From Evansella clarkii (GTDB lineage: Bacteria > Bacillota > Bacilli > Bacillales > Salisediminibacteriaceae), in contig NZ_KV917376.1 of assembly GCF_002019695.1 (NCBI RefSeq), positions 854,369 to 918,368 on the forward strand: a stretch of 64,000 nucleotides of DNA, written 5' to 3'. Shown here piece by piece: positions 62,306 to 64,000 of the stretch. The translations under genes were made by a program, and so were the position numbers. Each line of letters opens with the position of its first letter. The first letter of the stretch is position 1. The notes under the pieces were generated by a model. It did no database searches and was not told the DNA's origin. It saw only the letters and a program-made list of their open reading frames with translations.

Positions 62306-64000
62306 TTAAATTGTTTTAAATCTTCTTAAGCGCAGCGTATTTAATACTACCGACACAGAACTAAAGGCCATCGCTGCTCCGGCAAGCATCGGATTTAGCA
62401 GAATCCCGAAGAACGGGTAGAGCATGCCTGCTGCCACAGGAATCAACACAATATTGTAGCCAAACGCCCAGCCAAGGTTCTGCCAGAGCATCCTCATCGT
62501 TGATTTGGACAAGCGAAGTGCGGTAACCACACTCATAATATCGCCGCGCATTAACGTAATATTGGCGGTTTCCATCGCCACATCTGTCCCTGTTCCAATC
62601 GCAATACCAACGTCAGCCTGCGCCAGAGCCGGGGCATCGTTAATTCCGTCGCCAACCATCGCGACAATCTTTCCTTCTTCCTGAAGTTGTTTAATTTCAT
62701 TCGCTTTATCTTCCGGCATTACTTCAGCTATAAAACGGTCGACACCGGTTTCCCTCGCAATCGCCGCCGCTGTTTTATAGTGGTCGCCAGTGAGCATTAC
62801 AACCTCCAGCCCCATCTTCTTCATTTCCTTAATAGCTCTAACAGAGTCCTTCTTAACTGTATCGGCAACAGCGATTACCCCTGCACATTCGCCGTCTATG
62901 GCGATATACATCGGTGTTTTCCCATCATCAGCGAGCTGATCTGCCTGACGTACAGCTTCCAAAGTCTCAATGCCGTTTTCCTTCATCAGTTTCATGTTGC
63001 CAATCAATACTTCTTTATCCTCAACTATCGCTTTAATGCCCTGTCCTGTTACGGAATTAAATTCCCCTGGCTCGCTTAGTGAAAGGTTTCTGTCTTTTGC
63101 AGCCTGGACGATCGCTTCTCCAAGTGGATGCTCGGATACGGTTTCAACCGAAGCCGCTATTCTTAACAGTTCTTCTTCCTTCCAGCCGGACAGCACATTG
63201 ACATCTGTCAGCTGCGGCTTTCCTTCTGTTATTGTCCCTGTTTTATCAAGGACCACAATATTTGTTTTGTGTGCTTTCTCAAGGCTTTCAGCATCTTTTA
63301 TTAATACTCCGTTCTCCGCGCCTTTTTCCGTACCGACCATAATCGCTGTCGGTGTCGCCAGTCCTAAAGCACACGGGCAGGCGATGATCAGAACTGCGAT
63401 AAAGGTGGTTAATGAAAAAATAAGAGCCGGGTCTGGTCCGATAAAGTACCATACTACTGCAGCGATTAAGGCAATTATTACTACTGCAGGAACAAAGTAA
63501 GCCGATATTACGTCCACGATTCTCTGAATCGGAGCTTTTGAGCCCTGTGCTTCGTTAACCATCCTGATAATCTGCGCTAAAGCTGTTTCTTTTCCTACCT
63601 TTGTTGCCTTAAAAGTAAAGCTTCCCGTTTTATTAATCGTAGATCCGATGACCTCATCGTCAGCGGTTTTTTCTACAGGTATAGACTCTCCGGTAAGCAT
63701 TGATTCATCTACAGATGACTTTCCTTTAAGAACGACACCGTCTACCGGAATCCTTTCTCCAGGCCTTACAATAATTTCGTCGCCTTCTTTCACCTGGTCT
63801 ATTGGAATATCCATTTCCGTATTGTCACGGACAACCCGCGCTGTTTTTGCCTGCAGGCTCATCAGCTTCTTAATTGCTCCGGATGTCTGGCCTTTCGCTT
63901 TCGCTTCAAAGTAGCGCCCTAAAAGAATAAGGGTAGTAATTACCGTCGTTACATCATAATACAGCTGGTACGGGAATCCCATCGTTGTCAGCGTTTCCGG
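62306..64000 (-). CDS. copA: Copper-exporting P-type ATPase CopA, truncated by window edge
   Basis: The C-terminal 565 residues are visible; the N-terminal HMA domains and first helices lie beyond 64000. The frame is open to the window end ([16 protein letters not shown]). P1B-1 motifs: actuator TGES, CPC in [40 protein letters not shown], and the last-helix region [11 protein letters not shown] with MAFSSVSVV. Cu(I) efflux. The start at an internal Met (63982) is not real. A copper ATPase of another class, CopB, is 0.9 kb away. Confidence 0.94.
   Translation of the reverse strand, partial: PETLTTMGFPYQLYYDVTTVITTLILLGRYFEAKAKGQTSGAIKKLMSLQAKTARVVRDNTEMDIPIDQVKEGDEIIVRPGERIPVDGVVLKGKSSVDESMLTGESIPVEKTADDEVIGSTINKTGSFTFKATKVGKETALAQIIRMVNEAQGSKAPIQRIVDVISAYFVPAVVIIALIAAVVWYFIGPDPALIFSLTTFIAVLIIACPCALGLATPTAIMVGTEKGAENGVLIKDAESLEKAHKTNIVVLDKTGTITEGKPQLTDVNVLSGWKEEELLRIAASVETVSEHPLGEAIVQAAKDRNLSLSEPGEFNSVTGQGIKAIVEDKEVLIGNMKLMKENGIETLEAVRQADQLADDGKTPMYIAIDGECAGVIAVADTVKKDSVRAIKEMKKMGLEVVMLTGDHYKTAAAIARETGVDRFIAEVMPEDKANEIKQLQEEGKIVAMVGDGINDAPALAQADVGIAIGTGTDVAMETANITLMRGDIMSVVTALRLSKSTMRMLWQNLGWAFGYNIVLIPVAAGMLYPFFGILLNPMLAGAAMAFSSVSVVLNTLRLRRFKTI

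Larger units (their letters stand above)
43283..64000. mobile_element. Inferred integrative element or genomic island, left boundary at the rpsI tail
   Basis: The left edge is defined by the rpsI 3'-end fragment; the right edge is not visible and may lie beyond the window. Content fits an accessory island: AT-rich gaps, a ubiquitin-like conjugation cassette, an IS3-family element, second copies of lgt and the NlpC/P60 gene, zinc and copper genes, and several inactivated genes. No integrase or conjugation genes are in view. The extent is inference; part of this region could be native. Confidence 0.5.

Overview
The window is chromosomal DNA from an endospore-forming member of the Bacillaceae, probably a halo- or alkaliphile. 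Evidence: the B. subtilis-like gene order sigW-rsiW-cdaA-cdaR-glmM-(glmS ribozyme)-glmS; a sporulation and germination block with ybaK, cwlD, salA, gerD, kbaA and pdaB; two Spo0E-like phosphatases; a YjcZ-type small sporulation protein; and several very acidic protein tails (CdaR, the MscS-like protein, the lipoproteins). No gene identifies the species.

Layout. 1-17.5 kb: truncated OmpR-type response regulator, membrane-anchored HtrA-like protease, hydrolase, 52-bp tandem repeats, a two-component system with a probable small target gene, CBS protein, secreted NlpC/P60 hydrolase, ACR3-like and CPA1 transporters, HemAT, a methyltransferase, RNase J1 and a decayed flavin monooxygenase. 17.6-25.8 kb: the c-di-AMP/amino-sugar/SigW cluster. 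26.3-27.4 kb: six tRNA genes (Asn, Thr, Glu, Gln, Lys, Ala in transcription order). 27.5-33 kb: sporulation block. 33-43 kb: MscS-like channel, inositol monophosphatase, phosphonate-type ABC transporter, HAD phosphatase, type 2 IPP isomerase and a YisP-like protein.

At 43283-43345 lies a displaced copy of the last 20 codons of rpsI (ribosomal protein S9) with its terminator but no gene body. This is the footprint expected when an integrative element inserts at the rpsI 3' end. I infer that an AT-rich island begins there and runs rightward, possibly past the window end. It holds a compact ubiquitin-like conjugation cassette: a 42-residue disordered protein, an E2-E1 fusion related to CBASS Cap2, and a JAMM/JAB peptidase related to Cap3, with no CD-NTase or beta-grasp ubiquitin-like gene in the window. 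It also holds an IS3-family insertion sequence, an envelope cluster (His-rich lipoprotein, BNR-like lipoprotein, acyltransferase, second lgt, orphan histidine kinase), a second NlpC/P60 hydrolase, a Zur-controlled zinc-binding lipoprotein, and copper genes (copZ, csoR, CopB-type and CopA-type ATPases).

The most interesting material is: the E2-E1/JAMM cassette and its tiny candidate modifier; three in-frame nonsense codons inside the island (two in E2-E1, one between the metal-binding cysteines of CopZ); an 18-bp operator repeated in the same orientation before three transcription units beside the orphan kinase; a second shared operator linking a two-component system to a 66-residue protein; and a likely AUU start codon on the membrane protease.
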